Positions 31,793 through 40,120 of a stretch of DNA of 50,363 nt are shown piece by piece. The notes under the pieces are model-generated. The model did not search any database, had not been told where the DNA came from, and saw nothing but the letters and a program-made list of their open reading frames with translations. Position 1 is the stretch's first letter. Every line of letters starts with the position of its first letter. This DNA comes from Butyrivibrio proteoclasticus B316 (GTDB lineage Bacteria; Bacillota; Clostridia; Lachnospirales; Lachnospiraceae): assembly GCF_000145035.1 (NCBI RefSeq), contig NC_014387.1, positions 3,271,969 through 3,322,331 on the forward strand. Reading direction: 5' to 3'. The translations under genes and the position numbers were made by a program.

Positions 31793-31809
31793 AAGCCCCC
31801 TGGGGGGTT
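31793..31809 (-). promoter_or_regulatory. G/C-tract palindrome upstream of the importer operon
   Basis: AACCCCCCAGGGGGCTT on the minus strand, identical to 24302-24318. It overlaps the -35 position, so a bound protein would either block RNA polymerase or replace the -35 contact. The flanks TAAT before and GTGG after are shared with the copy at 13-29. Confidence 0.7.
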
Positions 31810-31900
31810 ATTACTACGTTGGTTATAGTTTTTTAACTTGATTTTGAGACGAAAAAGCATCATACTCATTTCTTAGCGTTATTAACTAGGAGGTATATAT

Positions 31901-33088
31901 ATGGATACAATTCAGATACTCAGAGATCTTTTTATCATAATCGTCATGGCAAAGTTATTCGGACTGATAGCCAGAAGACTTCATGCGCCACAGGTTGCCG
32001 GTGAGATCATCGCAGGTCTTCTCATAGGTCCAACACTGCTTAATCTTGTTAATCCCAGTGATTTCCTGTCGGGCATGGCCGAAATCGGTGTGATTCTTCT
32101 GATGTTCAGCGCCGGACTGGAAACAGATATCGACAAACTCAAAAAATCCGGCCTGAAGGCAACAATCCTTGCATGCACAGGTGTTGGAGTTCCGCTTGTT
32201 CTTGGAACGCTCCTGTACATGGCCTTCTATGGCTTTGCAGCTCCCGGATCAACCGAGTTCATAAAAGCACTCTTTATAGGAACTATTCTTACAGCTACTT
32301 CCGTGAGCATAACAGTTCAGGTTCTAAAGGAACTTGGAAAGATTTCCACAGAAGTGGGAACAACAATTATGAGCGCCGCAATCATCGATGACGTAATAGG
32401 AATCGTGGTTCTTACAGCTGTTCTTGGTCTGAAAGATCCAAATGCCAATCTTGCAGCTGTTTGCTTAAAGACCGTAGCCTTCTTTGCGCTTTCGGTTGTT
32501 GTGGGAATTATCATCTTTAAGATAATGTCAAAAGCAGAAGCGAAATGGCCTCATACCAGAAGAATCCCGATCATGGGTCTGGCACTTGCCTTTGCAATGT
32601 CTTATGTTGCCGATAAGTACTTTGGAGTAGCTGATATCACCGGTGCCTATGTTGCAGGTATTATTCTCAGCTCTCTGGACAACTCCGAGTATATAGACAG
32701 AAAGATGGACATAAATTCATATATGTTATTCGGCCCCGTATTCTTTGCAAGTGTAGGCATTCAGACAAACCTAAGGTCTGTCGACATGACAATCCTTGCA
32801 TTCTCGGCAGCATTTGTTGTCGTTGGACTCCTCGGAAAGGTTGTAGGCTGTGGCATCGTTGCAAAGCTCCTTAAGTACAACACCTCTGACTCGTTAAAGA
32901 TTGGTGTGGGTATGATGACCAGAGGCGAAGTTGCACTTATCGTAGCTCAAAGAGGTTTAAAAGCTGATATCGTTGACAGCAGATACTTTACCGCAGTAAT
33001 CCTGTTGATAATATTAAGCTCAATTCTGACACCTATAATATTGAAGGCTATATATGCCTCAGATGACAAAGCTAATTCTCCTGCCTGA
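31901..33088 (+). CDS. Kef-type cation/proton antiporter (CPA2 family)
   Basis: A 395-residue membrane protein with about 12-13 spans. Family traits are ARRLHAPQVAGEIIAGLLIG at the start, GVILLMFSAGLETD, TATSVSITVQVL and IIDDVIGIVVL (with the double Asp of the ion path), and MTRGEVALIVAQRG near the end. It lacks a C-terminal TrkA-N/RCK domain, so it is the short form. TAGGAGGTATATAT precedes the ATG. It probably exchanges Na+ or K+ for H+ and is transcribed alone. Confidence 0.9.
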   Translation: MDTIQILRDLFIIIVMAKLFGLIARRLHAPQVAGEIIAGLLIGPTLLNLVNPSDFLSGMAEIGVILLMFSAGLETDIDKLKKSGLKATILACTGVGVPLVLGTLLYMAFYGFAAPGSTEFIKALFIGTILTATSVSITVQVLKELGKISTEVGTTIMSAAIIDDVIGIVVLTAVLGLKDPNANLAAVCLKTVAFFALSVVVGIIIFKIMSKAEAKWPHTRRIPIMGLALAFAMSYVADKYFGVADITGAYVAGIILSSLDNSEYIDRKMDINSYMLFGPVFFASVGIQTNLRSVDMTILAFSAAFVVVGLLGKVVGCGIVAKLLKYNTSDSLKIGVGMMTRGEVALIVAQRGLKADIVDSRYFTAVILLIILSSILTPIILKAIYASDDKANSPA

Positions 33089-33128
33089 GTTAATCGACTG
33101 TAGAACTGATATTGTACTAAAATAAAAA

Positions 33129-33166
33129 GGTCCGCTTTCTATTAAGAAAACGGGCCGTTTAATTTC
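33129..33166 (+). terminator. Probable terminator of the antiporter gene
   Basis: GGTCCGCTTTCT and AGAAAACGGGCC pair with two G-T contacts, followed by GTTTAATTT. The T run is poor but the position, 40 bp after the stop codon, fits. Confidence 0.5.
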
Positions 33167-33183
33167 AGTTTTAACAAGCAATG

Positions 33184-33300
33184 CTAAAAGCATCCCCACA
33201 CATCATATCTTTTATCATACTGGCAAATATCTACATCCATATCAGCAATCTCATCAGCATACAGCCGAATAAGATCACTAAGGGTCCTACGAAAAGCCAT
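33184..33300 (-). CDS. Possible 38-residue small protein
   Basis: MAFRRTLSDLIRLYADEIAD and then MDVDICQYDKRYDVWGCF, with AAGGTAAGGACAAGTAAT just before the ATG. It is amphipathic (basic then acidic helix) and ends in Cys-Phe. No family is known to me; the ribosome binding site is the main support. It lies in the gap between the antiporter and the radical-SAM fragment. Confidence 0.4.
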   Translation of the reverse strand: MAFRRTLSDLIRLYADEIADMDVDICQYDKRYDVWGCF

Positions 33301-33396
33301 ATTACTTGTCCTTACCTTCAATCCAATAATTTACCAAATGCAAAATGGTATTTATTGTAATGCTATCGAATCTTTAAATTCCGGTTTATTCTTCCA

Positions 33397-34140
33397 TCAA
33401 GGATTATGTATTACATTTCTCTTTCCACTATTGGCAGTTCCTCTTACTTCTTCGTGGTAAAAGTAATCTACGATTGTTGGATGTCCTTTCTCTACTCTCT
33501 CATACGGAGTTTCATTATCAACAAACCTGCAATCATACTTTTTAGCCAGCTCTTCTGCTTTCTTTTCCAGCGCTTCAAAATAGCTGCGGTTCTTTTTATT
33601 ATAGATTTCGTCATACAGCGGCACCAGATCCGGATGTTTATCGGAAATGTATTTCATGATATCTGCCTTAAAACCTCCGCGAAGATTCAGATTCTCAAGC
33701 CATACAAGGTCACACTGATCTTTTGTCCTGTCTATGATTGCTTCTATATCCGTAATCCCCGGGAACACGGGTGAAATGAAGCAAATTGTACGAATGCCTG
33801 CCGCATATACCTCTTTCATTGCAGCAAGCCTTCTTTCTATGCTTACTGCCGCATCCATATCATCTTTAAACTCTTCATCGAGAGTATTGATTGACCATGA
33901 TACTGTAAGTCTGCTATTTTCATTGATCTCTTTTAGCAGATCCAGATCTCTTAGTACAAGGTCTGACTTTGTGCAGATAAGTATGTCCGCACCACTGTCC
34001 TTTAGTTCTTCCAGAAGTCTTCTTGTATTTTTATATGTTTCCTCTAGCGGATTATAACCATCCGTAACTGTTCCAATGATTACTTTCTGGCCGGCATACT
34101 TCTTTGGATTCTTTATTTCAGGCCAGTCTTTCACATCCAT
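33397..34140 (-). pseudogene. Radical-SAM (SPL-like) protein without its Fe-S cysteine motif
   Basis: 247 residues of an SPL-family radical-SAM barrel: KVIIGTVTDGYNPLEETYKN, DILICTKSDLVLRDLDLL, VSWSINTLDEEFKDDM and CFISPVFPGITDIEAIIDRT. The N-terminal segment with CxxxCxxC, which holds the 4Fe-4S cluster, is missing: the frame begins MDVKDWPEIKNPKKYAGQ and is preceded by TGA in frame. The lysS remnant begins less than 80 bp upstream, so the truncation coincides with the edge of the recombinase module. Without the cluster the product could not do radical chemistry. Confidence 0.7.
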
Positions 34141-34218
34141 GAAAGTTTGTCACTCCATTGCCTGATTGGACGAATATGGACTCCTATGGATTCCCTGTAC
34201 TTTCTAAGACGCACTATA

Positions 34219-34332
34219 TTACTTGCTTGACTTCAAGGTCGGGAACTGTAGTACGTCCCTAATGCTCAACCTCTGTGTAATCAGCACAACCGCGCCATCC
34301 ATGCCATATCCGATCACACCTATCTGTGGCAA
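34219..34332 (-). pseudogene. Remnant of a lysS 3' end (copy 2)
   Basis: The minus strand reads LPQIGVIGYGMDGAVVLITQ and then RLSIRDVLQFPTLKSSK-stop. It aligns with the intact LysRS end, GGIGYGIDRLCMLLTDSETI and RDVLLFPTLKSVKK, over about 36 codons, with many substitutions and one extra codon. TAA codons precede it. It is too far diverged for a recent duplication and looks like a displaced 3' end of lysS left by integration. Confidence 0.75.
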
Positions 34333-34585
34333 CTTTTAAATTTACTTTAAGCATCTTTTCAAAATAGAGATGTCATTGTTTTAATTTTACATTTGCAATC
34401 TTTTAAAACAGAATCTGCATCTCTATCTCAAAATGTTACTTAAGTTGCGACAGAAAGCAGGTTAAGTCATCAAATGGCTCTTTTTAAACGCTTAGCATCT
34501 ATAATTTGCGTTTTCTAATTTATCTAAATCTATAAAATCAAATCAAAAAGATTCTGTTTCACTTAATAAAAGATTGCTCTTTTTC
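34333..34585. other. Gene-free AT-rich stretch beside the recombinase module
   Basis: No reading frame or tRNA. A possible hairpin joins AGAGATG (about 34367) and CATCTCT (about 34412). This flank between the lysS remnant and the first module gene is where an attachment core would be expected, but I could not define one. Confidence 0.3.
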
Positions 34586-35053
34586 TCATGAAACATCTCC
34601 TTCCGTATTTGTTATTTTCTTATTCATAGTTTTTTTCTTACTCTTTGTTATCTCTTTTCTCGCTTCTGATAGGTCATAAATTATTACGTTTTCTTCTAAG
34701 TAATATGTTCCATTGACCTTGAATTGCACTCTCTCATCCTCTTCATGTGAAAAGTCCAGAAATCTTCTCACCATAACCATGGTAGCCGGGTGCTTTATGT
34801 TGATTGCATAGTTCTGCTTCTCTTTTAGCTCGCTGAATCTTATGGCCTCTTTGCAATGGCCGTTACATACTTCAACCGCAAGCTTAAATCCGCCGTCACA
34901 TTCATTGATCAAAAGTCTTACAAACGCAGGAAAATTAAGTTCTGATGCCGTAGCTTTGTTAAATCTCATTGTATCCTGGAACAGTGTAAGTTGTGATTTG
35001 CTGGAAATTTCATTAACATTGATTACTTTGAATCCTTCAAGTACTGAGCTCAT
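34586..35053 (-). CDS. Unknown protein cotranscribed with the serine recombinase
   Basis: A 155-residue soluble protein starting MSSVLEGFKVINVNEISSKS. The ATG at 35053 has AAGGAG 10 bp upstream and lies inside the 3' end of the recombinase gene (17-bp overlap). The tail is very basic (KEITKSKKKTMNKKI). I recognise no domain; the tight overlap suggests a helper such as a recombination directionality factor, but that is a guess. Confidence 0.6.
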   Translation of the reverse strand: MSSVLEGFKVINVNEISSKSQLTLFQDTMRFNKATASELNFPAFVRLLINECDGGFKLAVEVCNGHCKEAIRFSELKEKQNYAINIKHPATMVMVRRFLDFSHEEDERVQFKVNGTYYLEENVIIYDLSEARKEITKSKKKTMNKKITNTEGDVS

Positions 35054-36200
35054 TTTTAAACTTCTCCTTCTTCTTGTATTTTCCTTCTCCGCGTTCAGAT
35101 GCTGAAACAAGCCTCTTTTCCGGAAGATCGGTCCAATCCGCTTCTATAGGTACGAAGCCTTTTAAAGCACCTTCTTTTACCGGTTTCAATCTCTTCTGTG
35201 GTTTCTTGGGTTTTCTTTTCCTGGCTATAATGTCCTGCGCAAGCTCCCAGTCCTCCCTGGCGATGATCGCAGGATGGTGATCCTTGATGTAATACTGTTC
35301 CATCTGTCCTGTATTCTTAACGCTTTTATGGGTAAGATAATCTTCTACAAATGTCTTTTGCATAAGGACATCGCCACAATATTTCTCGTTAAGCAAAATG
35401 TTTTTTACCGCGCCTCCGGTGAAGGGGTTGCCTTTAATAGTGACTACGCCCATATCATTGAGGATCCTCGCTGTCTCGGCATAGGATTTGCCTCTTATGC
35501 AATTCTCGTAGATAACTTCTACGATTTTGGCCTCTTCAGGAAGTATGTACATAAGACCGTCCTCGCTGGTGTCATAGCCAAGAAGGCACTGCGTCTGGAT
35601 TTTGAAGGTTCCGTTCTGCATTCGGACCAAAATCCCCCATCTCACATTACTTGAGATAGTGCGGGACTCCTCCTGTGCAAAGGATGCCATTAGCGTCAGC
35701 ATAAAATCTACATGTTCATCAAGGCTGTTGTATTGGTCCTTTTCGAAGTAGACTCCTACCGGTGTTTTAAGTTTTTTGAGCCGCCTCACAACACTGATAA
35801 AATCTAACGTATTCCTGGCAAATCGAGATGATGATTTTGTAATTATCATGTCAATAAGCCCGGCTTCCGCATCAGCAATGATCTTATTAAATTGCTCTCT
35901 ATGTTTGGTCTGAGTTCCTGTTTTTCCCCAATCCACATAGACTCCTGCATTTACCCAGTCAGGTCTTTGTTCTATAAGCTCGTTGTAGTACTGTTGTTGC
36001 GCCTGGATGCTGGTTTCCTGCTGCTCCTGAAGCGTACTGACTCTGCAGTATGCAGCTACTCTTTTGGGTTTAAACTCCTTGTCCCCCGGTTTAGGTTTTT
36101 CCTTCTTGGGAATTACTTGCACATTCATCGGCAACGGATTTGTCTTTTTTGCTTTCTCCTTTGGATTCCGTCGCTCTTGTCTGATGGCCATTCCATCCAT
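35037..36200 (-). CDS. Large serine recombinase (site-specific integrase)
   Basis: A 387-residue recombinase. The N-terminal resolvase domain has the nucleophile Ser55 in AAYCRVS, then KSSSRFARNTLDFI with the catalytic Arg, and FMLTLMASFAQEESRTIS. A recombinase domain follows (about residues 205-300, LGYDTSEDGLMYILPEEAKI, ILNDMGVVTIKGNPFTGGAV). The zinc-ribbon/coiled-coil end found in many 450-550 residue relatives is short or missing, so it may be trimmed. AGGAGG 9 bp before the ATG at 36200. It probably moved the module next to lysS. Confidence 0.9.
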   Translation of the reverse strand: MDGMAIRQERRNPKEKAKKTNPLPMNVQVIPKKEKPKPGDKEFKPKRVAAYCRVSTLQEQQETSIQAQQQYYNELIEQRPDWVNAGVYVDWGKTGTQTKHREQFNKIIADAEAGLIDMIITKSSSRFARNTLDFISVVRRLKKLKTPVGVYFEKDQYNSLDEHVDFMLTLMASFAQEESRTISSNVRWGILVRMQNGTFKIQTQCLLGYDTSEDGLMYILPEEAKIVEVIYENCIRGKSYAETARILNDMGVVTIKGNPFTGGAVKNILLNEKYCGDVLMQKTFVEDYLTHKSVKNTGQMEQYYIKDHHPAIIAREDWELAQDIIARKRKPKKPQKRLKPVKEGALKGFVPIEADWTDLPEKRLVSASERGEGKYKKKEKFKNELST

Positions 36201-36235
36201 TTTGTTTGTCCTCCTATACTTTTTTGCGAATAAAA

Positions 36236-36275
36236 AACGCCACAAATTACTATTTTACCAGTAATCTGTGGCGTT
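36236..36275. terminator. Terminator between the nuclease and the recombinase genes
   Basis: AACGCCACA and TGTGGCGTT, extended by ATTACT/AGTAAT, form a long stem, followed by TTTTTTATT on the minus strand. It ends the nuclease transcript before the recombinase, and works poorly or not at all on the plus strand. Confidence 0.8.
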
Positions 36276-36279
36276 TCTA

Positions 36280-37080
36280 TTATTCACACTCGCAGAAAAG
36301 TTCATGTAGCATTTTTCTCATGCCTTTTATATCGAGTGGATTATTCTCTGTTTCATAGGTGAATATCAGGTTCTTGCCCGGATAAATCCCGCTGGCTCTA
36401 TACAGGTCCATCTTTTCCATAGTGTCTATTCTGTAGCCCTCATCCCCCATTTTCCCAAAGTGCTCAAAATAGATTATCTCTCTGGTCTTGACCTTGAGGA
36501 TCGTGAAGTCCGGGTATTTGATCTCACCGTTGAACATTTTGACCGGGTACTCATAACGATAAGGTATCCCAAACTCATATAGAGTATCCGCGATGAAGGC
36601 TTCAGATTTGGATCTGACTTTTTCTCCTCTTTTGGTGTCGTGGATTTTATGTTCAGGTTTGTATGGATTTGGTTTGAATGTTTTAGACTGCCATTCTTTG
36701 ACTATTAGATCATCAGTTAAGATGTAGGGAGTGACGAGATTCTTCCTCTCGGGGATTAGGTTGTTGTAGGTGTTCTCCGCAGAGATCTTGTACTTTTGCA
36801 GGAACTTATCCAGCATTTCCATTTCTGCCTTGGCGGTTTTCAGAAAATGCTTGTTATAATCTTTCTGCGCGAGGGTCTTGATTTTATCCGATTCCTTCAT
36901 TGGCAGATACTCTCCTACTTTATCAGCGCTGTCTGTCATTTTATAATAGCGCGTCTGCCTTTTGTTTCTGCTTACTCTGAGATGGCCGTCCGGAAATGTC
37001 TTTTCTGCCTTCTCTGCAAGTTTCATAGCTCTTTTAAGCATCTCTAAACGAGTATTAAGTGCTTTGAGCAATTCATTCAT
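36280..37080 (-). CDS. PD-(D/E)XK nuclease-like protein
   Basis: A 266-residue protein. The first half is helical and charged. From about residue 157 comes a nuclease-like core: RSKSEAFIADTLYEFGIPYR (Glu), then EIKYPDFTILKVKTREIIYF with Asp in YPDF and Glu in YFEHFG, then MDLYRASGIYPGKNLIFTYE. This E-PDF-ExF arrangement fits the PD-(D/E)XK superfamily with a relaxed last motif. Related proteins are common accessory genes in Lachnospiraceae, as I recall. It is cytosolic and lies between the recombinase and lysS. Confidence 0.65.
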   Translation of the reverse strand: MNELLKALNTRLEMLKRAMKLAEKAEKTFPDGHLRVSRNKRQTRYYKMTDSADKVGEYLPMKESDKIKTLAQKDYNKHFLKTAKAEMEMLDKFLQKYKISAENTYNNLIPERKNLVTPYILTDDLIVKEWQSKTFKPNPYKPEHKIHDTKRGEKVRSKSEAFIADTLYEFGIPYRYEYPVKMFNGEIKYPDFTILKVKTREIIYFEHFGKMGDEGYRIDTMEKMDLYRASGIYPGKNLIFTYETENNPLDIKGMRKMLHELFCECE

Positions 37081-37297
37081 ATGTATAGATTGTCCTTTCT
37101 ACTTGTCTTTATACTCTGGTCTTAGGGTTCTGTGTAATTGTGGCTGTGGTTGACCTTGTTTTAAAAAATATGTTTTGGGGTTCTTCTTTTGGTTGGCGCT
37201 TAAGATTGCGGAATATGCCTTTTGGTTGCAGATTCTCCTTCTGAGGGCATACTATTATTCCGTTTTTGTCATCTGCCGGCTTTGAACGAGAGCAGGA

Positions 37298-37490
37298 TAT
37301 GCCCTAATTGAGAATTTCTTCTTGTATAAGGCATATTCTGCGTTTCAACGCAGTTCTGCAACCCGAAGAAGTATGCCCTAACTGAGAAGATTCTTTTGTA
37401 TAAGGCATATTTAGCATCTCAGCGCGCTTCTGCACTCTTCTGTACCGCAGAAAAATATGCCTTGAGATAGTATTTTTGCTCATTAGAGGC
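37298..37490. repeat. Imperfect direct repeats of 74-84 bp with hairpin ends
   Basis: Units starting near 37298, 37372 and 37456 begin TATGCCCTAA(T/C)TGAGAA or similar and contain TATAAGGCATAT about 40 bp later, so each can fold into a stem (TATGCC with GGCATA). A 62-residue frame across them (minus) is a by-product of the repeats. The repeats and their spacing are visible directly; their origin is unknown. Confidence 0.65.
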
Positions 37491-37517
37491 ATAGATGGAC
37501 CTGATAAGCCCCCCTAA

Positions 37518-37613
37518 GCTCAACACTAGTCACAAGCACTAATCCACGTCAGCACTAAGTCCAACACTAGTCCTCAGCACCAATCCACGTCTGCACTAAG
37601 CCCAAACACTAAT
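37518..37613. repeat. Tandem repeat with a 41-bp period, about 2.3 copies
   Basis: Copies start at 37521, 37562 and 37603 with CAACACTAGTC (third CAAACACTAAT), each followed by CAGCAC or CAAGCAC, then AATCCACGTC and GCACTAAG. Identity between the first two copies is high, so the duplication is recent compared with the neighbouring repeats. It is not CRISPR-like: there are no unrelated spacers. Confidence 0.75.
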
Positions 37614-37674
37614 AAAAATGGAAAATTCCCACCCACCAGAACGATGAGCGGAGCCACAAATAAGAAGTGTGGCG

Positions 37675-37728
37675 AGGGGAGTAGTCCCCGGATTACCAAG
37701 AATACGGGCGCCACGAGGACGCCCGCCA
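37675..37728. repeat. Pair of GC-rich hairpins downstream of lysS
   Basis: GGGGA/TCCCC around GTAG, then GGGCG/CGCCC around about 9 nt. The sequence composition is far more GC-rich than the surroundings. Function unknown; no T run follows. The rest of 37081-37820 is repeats as listed, plus a terminator-like hairpin. Confidence 0.4.
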
Positions 37729-37784
37729 GAAACAAATTCAAAAACTAAAAACAAAACACAAAATACAAATCAACCCGCCGATGA

Positions 37785-37807
37785 AACCCGCATAAATGCT
37801 GGGTTTC
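37785..37807 (-). terminator. Hairpin terminator of lysS
   Basis: On the minus strand AAACCC-A-GCAT-TT-ATGC-GGGTTT forms a stem with one bulged A, about 13 bp past the lysS stop codon. There is no strong T run, so termination may be partial. A near copy (AAATTCAGTA...GCGGGTTT) stands behind the lysS remnant at 19826. Confidence 0.6.
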
Positions 37808-37820
37808 CGAGCACAACTCA

Positions 37821-39392
37821 TCACTTCTTTACAGATTTTAAGGTTGGAAAGAGCAAAACGTCCCTGATGGTCTCGCTATCTGTAAGTAGCATGCAGAGAC
37901 GGTCAATACCGTAGCCGATACCACCTGTAGGAGCCATACCGATCTCAAGGGCATTGAGGAAGTCCTCATCTGTGTGCTCTGCCTCTTCGTCGCCGGCTGC
38001 TGCGTTAGCATCCTGAGCAGCGAAACGCTCACGCTGATCGATAGGATCGTTAAGCTCTGAATATGCGTTACACATCTCCCAAGTATTGATGAAGAGCTCG
38101 AAACGCTCAACCTTCTCAGGATCTGTAGGCTTCTTCTTGGTAAGAGGAGAAATTGCAAGAGGATGATCCATGATAAATGTAGGCTGGATCAGGTTCTTCT
38201 CACAGTACTCTTCGAAGAAGAGGTTGATGATATCGCCCTTAGTGTGACGATCTTCAAACTCAATGTGGTGCTCCTTGGCAAGAGCCTTAGCTTCCTCATC
38301 AGTCTTAACTGCATCAAAGTCGATGCCTGCATACTTCTTGATAGCATCGTTCATTGTAAGACGCTCGAAAGGCTTGCCGAGATCAATCTCGTTGTCGCCA
38401 TACTTGATGAGTGTTGTACCACACACCTTCTCAGCGAGGTAACGGAACATTGACTCTGTAAGTTCCATCATGCCTTCATAATCTGTATATGCCTGATAGA
38501 GCTCCATAAGTGTGAACTCAGGATTGTGTCTTGTATCAACACCTTCGTTTCTGAATACACGACCAATCTCATATACTCTCTCAAGGCCGCCAACGATAAG
38601 TCTCTTGAGGTAGAGCTCAAGAGAGATACGAAGCTTTCTCTCCTCATCAAGAGCATTATAATGTGTAATGAAAGGTCTTGCTGCTGCTCCACCTGCGTTC
38701 TCAACAAGCATAGGAGTCTCAACTTCAAGGAAGTCTCTATCAGCAAGGAAGTTACGAATCTCACGAAGGATAGCTGATCTCTTCTTGAAAGTTTCCTTAA
38801 CATCTTCATTCATGATAAGGTCAACATATCTCTGTCTATAACGAATCTCTGTATCTGTAAGTCCGTGGAACTTCTCTGGAAGTGGCATAAGTGACTTGGA
38901 TAAAAGAGTCAGCTCTTTAACATGAACTGAGATCTCACCTGTCTTGGTTCTGAAAGCAAATCCCTTAACACCGATGATATCTCCGATGTCCATTTTCTTG
39001 AAATCAGCATAAGCCTCGTCTCCAAGATCATTTCTGGAAACATAGAGCTGCATACGGCCATCTCTGTCCTGAAGATTAGCAAAAGATGCCTTACCCATTA
39101 CACGCTTGGACATCATACGTCCTGCAAGAGAAACAACCTTGTCAGCAGGTACTTCTGAAAGAGGTACTACAACTGCCTTGCCTTCCTCGTCTACTGGAGG
39201 CACAAACTCCAATGCCTCAAAGTTATCTCTGACGTTCTGTGTATGATGTGTCTGGTCATATTTAACAATCTGGAAAGGATCCTTGCCTGCTGCCTGAAGC
39301 TCAGAGAGCTTGTCCCTACGTACCTGACGAAGACGTCCAACGTCCTCTGCAGGTGCATTCTGCTGATTGTTCTGCTGATTATTATCTGCCAC
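37821..39392 (-). CDS. lysS: Lysyl-tRNA synthetase, class II
   Basis: A 523-residue enzyme that charges tRNA-Lys. After an unusual Asn/Gln-rich start (MADNNQQNNQQN) comes the OB-fold anticodon domain (about residues 65-160), then the class II core: motif 2 FRNEGVDTRHNPEFTLMEL and motif 3 GGIGYGIDRLCMLLTD. A charged stretch (AAQDANAAAGDEEAEHTDED) precedes motif 3. The start is GTG at 39392 with GGAGG 9 bp upstream; no ATG fits. It is behind greA in an operon. Its 3' end is the only intact one of three lysS ends in the window. Confidence 0.97.
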   Translation of the reverse strand: MADNNQQNNQQNAPAEDVGRLRQVRRDKLSELQAAGKDPFQIVKYDQTHHTQNVRDNFEALEFVPPVDEEGKAVVVPLSEVPADKVVSLAGRMMSKRVMGKASFANLQDRDGRMQLYVSRNDLGDEAYADFKKMDIGDIIGVKGFAFRTKTGEISVHVKELTLLSKSLMPLPEKFHGLTDTEIRYRQRYVDLIMNEDVKETFKKRSAILREIRNFLADRDFLEVETPMLVENAGGAAARPFITHYNALDEERKLRISLELYLKRLIVGGLERVYEIGRVFRNEGVDTRHNPEFTLMELYQAYTDYEGMMELTESMFRYLAEKVCGTTLIKYGDNEIDLGKPFERLTMNDAIKKYAGIDFDAVKTDEEAKALAKEHHIEFEDRHTKGDIINLFFEEYCEKNLIQPTFIMDHPLAISPLTKKKPTDPEKVERFELFINTWEMCNAYSELNDPIDQRERFAAQDANAAAGDEEAEHTDEDFLNALEIGMAPTGGIGYGIDRLCMLLTDSETIRDVLLFPTLKSVKK

Positions 39393-39418
39393 TTTTTCTT
39401 CCTCCTATTATCATAAGA

Positions 39419-39447
39419 GCCAGCGAAATATCTTGTAAATCGCTGGC
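39419..39447. other. Stem-loop between greA and lysS
   Basis: GCCAGCGA pairs perfectly with TCGCTGGC around 13 nt. It is inside the greA-lysS operon leader for lysS, with no T run after it, so it is more likely a processing or attenuation hairpin than a terminator. Confidence 0.45.
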
Positions 39448-39532
39448 CCCCTAAATTCACATTTCATAAACTATCTGCTCTTGCAGATCTTATTGTTCGC
39501 ATCCTCTTATAAAAGAAAGCTGCAATCTATTA

Positions 39533-40018
39533 TCAAACTTCTGATCTCTCGATGCTAAGTACCTTGTACTTGATAACACCGGCCTGAGTCTCAACTGAAA
39601 CAGTCTGGCCCTTCTTGGCACCGATAAGAGCCTTACCTACTGGAGACTCATTTGAAATCTTACCCTTAAGTGAATTAGCTTCTGATGAACCTACGATCTT
39701 GTACTCAAGTTCCTCGTCAAACTCAAGGTCCTTGATCTTAACCTTACATCCGATGCTGATCTTGTTGAGGTCAACGTCCTCTTCTACTACAACTTCAGCG
39801 TTCTTGAGGATCTTCTCGAGAGCTTCGATCCTAGCCTCGATATCTCTCTGCTCGTCCTTGGCTGCATCGTACTCAGCGTTCTCTGAAAGGTCGCCCTGTT
39901 CTCTAGCTTCCTTGATCTTCTCAGCTACTTCCTTACGCTTAACAACTTTCAGCTCATGAAGTTCATCTTCATACTTCTTGAGTCCTTCATAAGTTAAAAT
40001 GTTCTTCTTTTCTTCCAT
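39533..40018 (-). CDS. greA: Transcription elongation factor GreA
   Basis: A 161-residue GreA. It rescues backtracked RNA polymerase by cleaving the RNA 3' end. The N-terminal coiled coil carries the acidic tip in [20 protein letters not shown] (about residues 41-60), and the C-terminal globular domain ends [20 protein letters not shown]. Length and both signatures are as in the family. It has its own strong promoter and is cotranscribed with lysS, a common arrangement in Firmicutes. Confidence 0.97.
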   Translation of the reverse strand: MEEKKNILTYEGLKKYEDELHELKVVKRKEVAEKIKEAREQGDLSENAEYDAAKDEQRDIEARIEALEKILKNAEVVVEEDVDLNKISIGCKVKIKDLEFDEELEYKIVGSSEANSLKGKISNESPVGKALIGAKKGQTVSVETQAGVIKYKVLSIERSEV

Positions 40019-40120
40019 TTGATAACCTACCCTTCATAATAGATTAAACCGCACAAATGTGGGCTTAGAGCGCGTATTTATAGATAATACTTCTTATTAA
40101 AAAGCTATTTTAACTTTGCT

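Noticed and set aside
37518..37613. 41-bp tandem repeat as a CRISPR array
   Set aside because: Copies follow one another without unrelated spacers, the copy number is only 2.3 and no cas genes are present.
37669..37914. 81-residue plus-strand frame near the lysS 3' end
   Set aside because: Low-complexity basic sequence over GC-rich hairpins and the lysS terminator, with no ribosome binding site.
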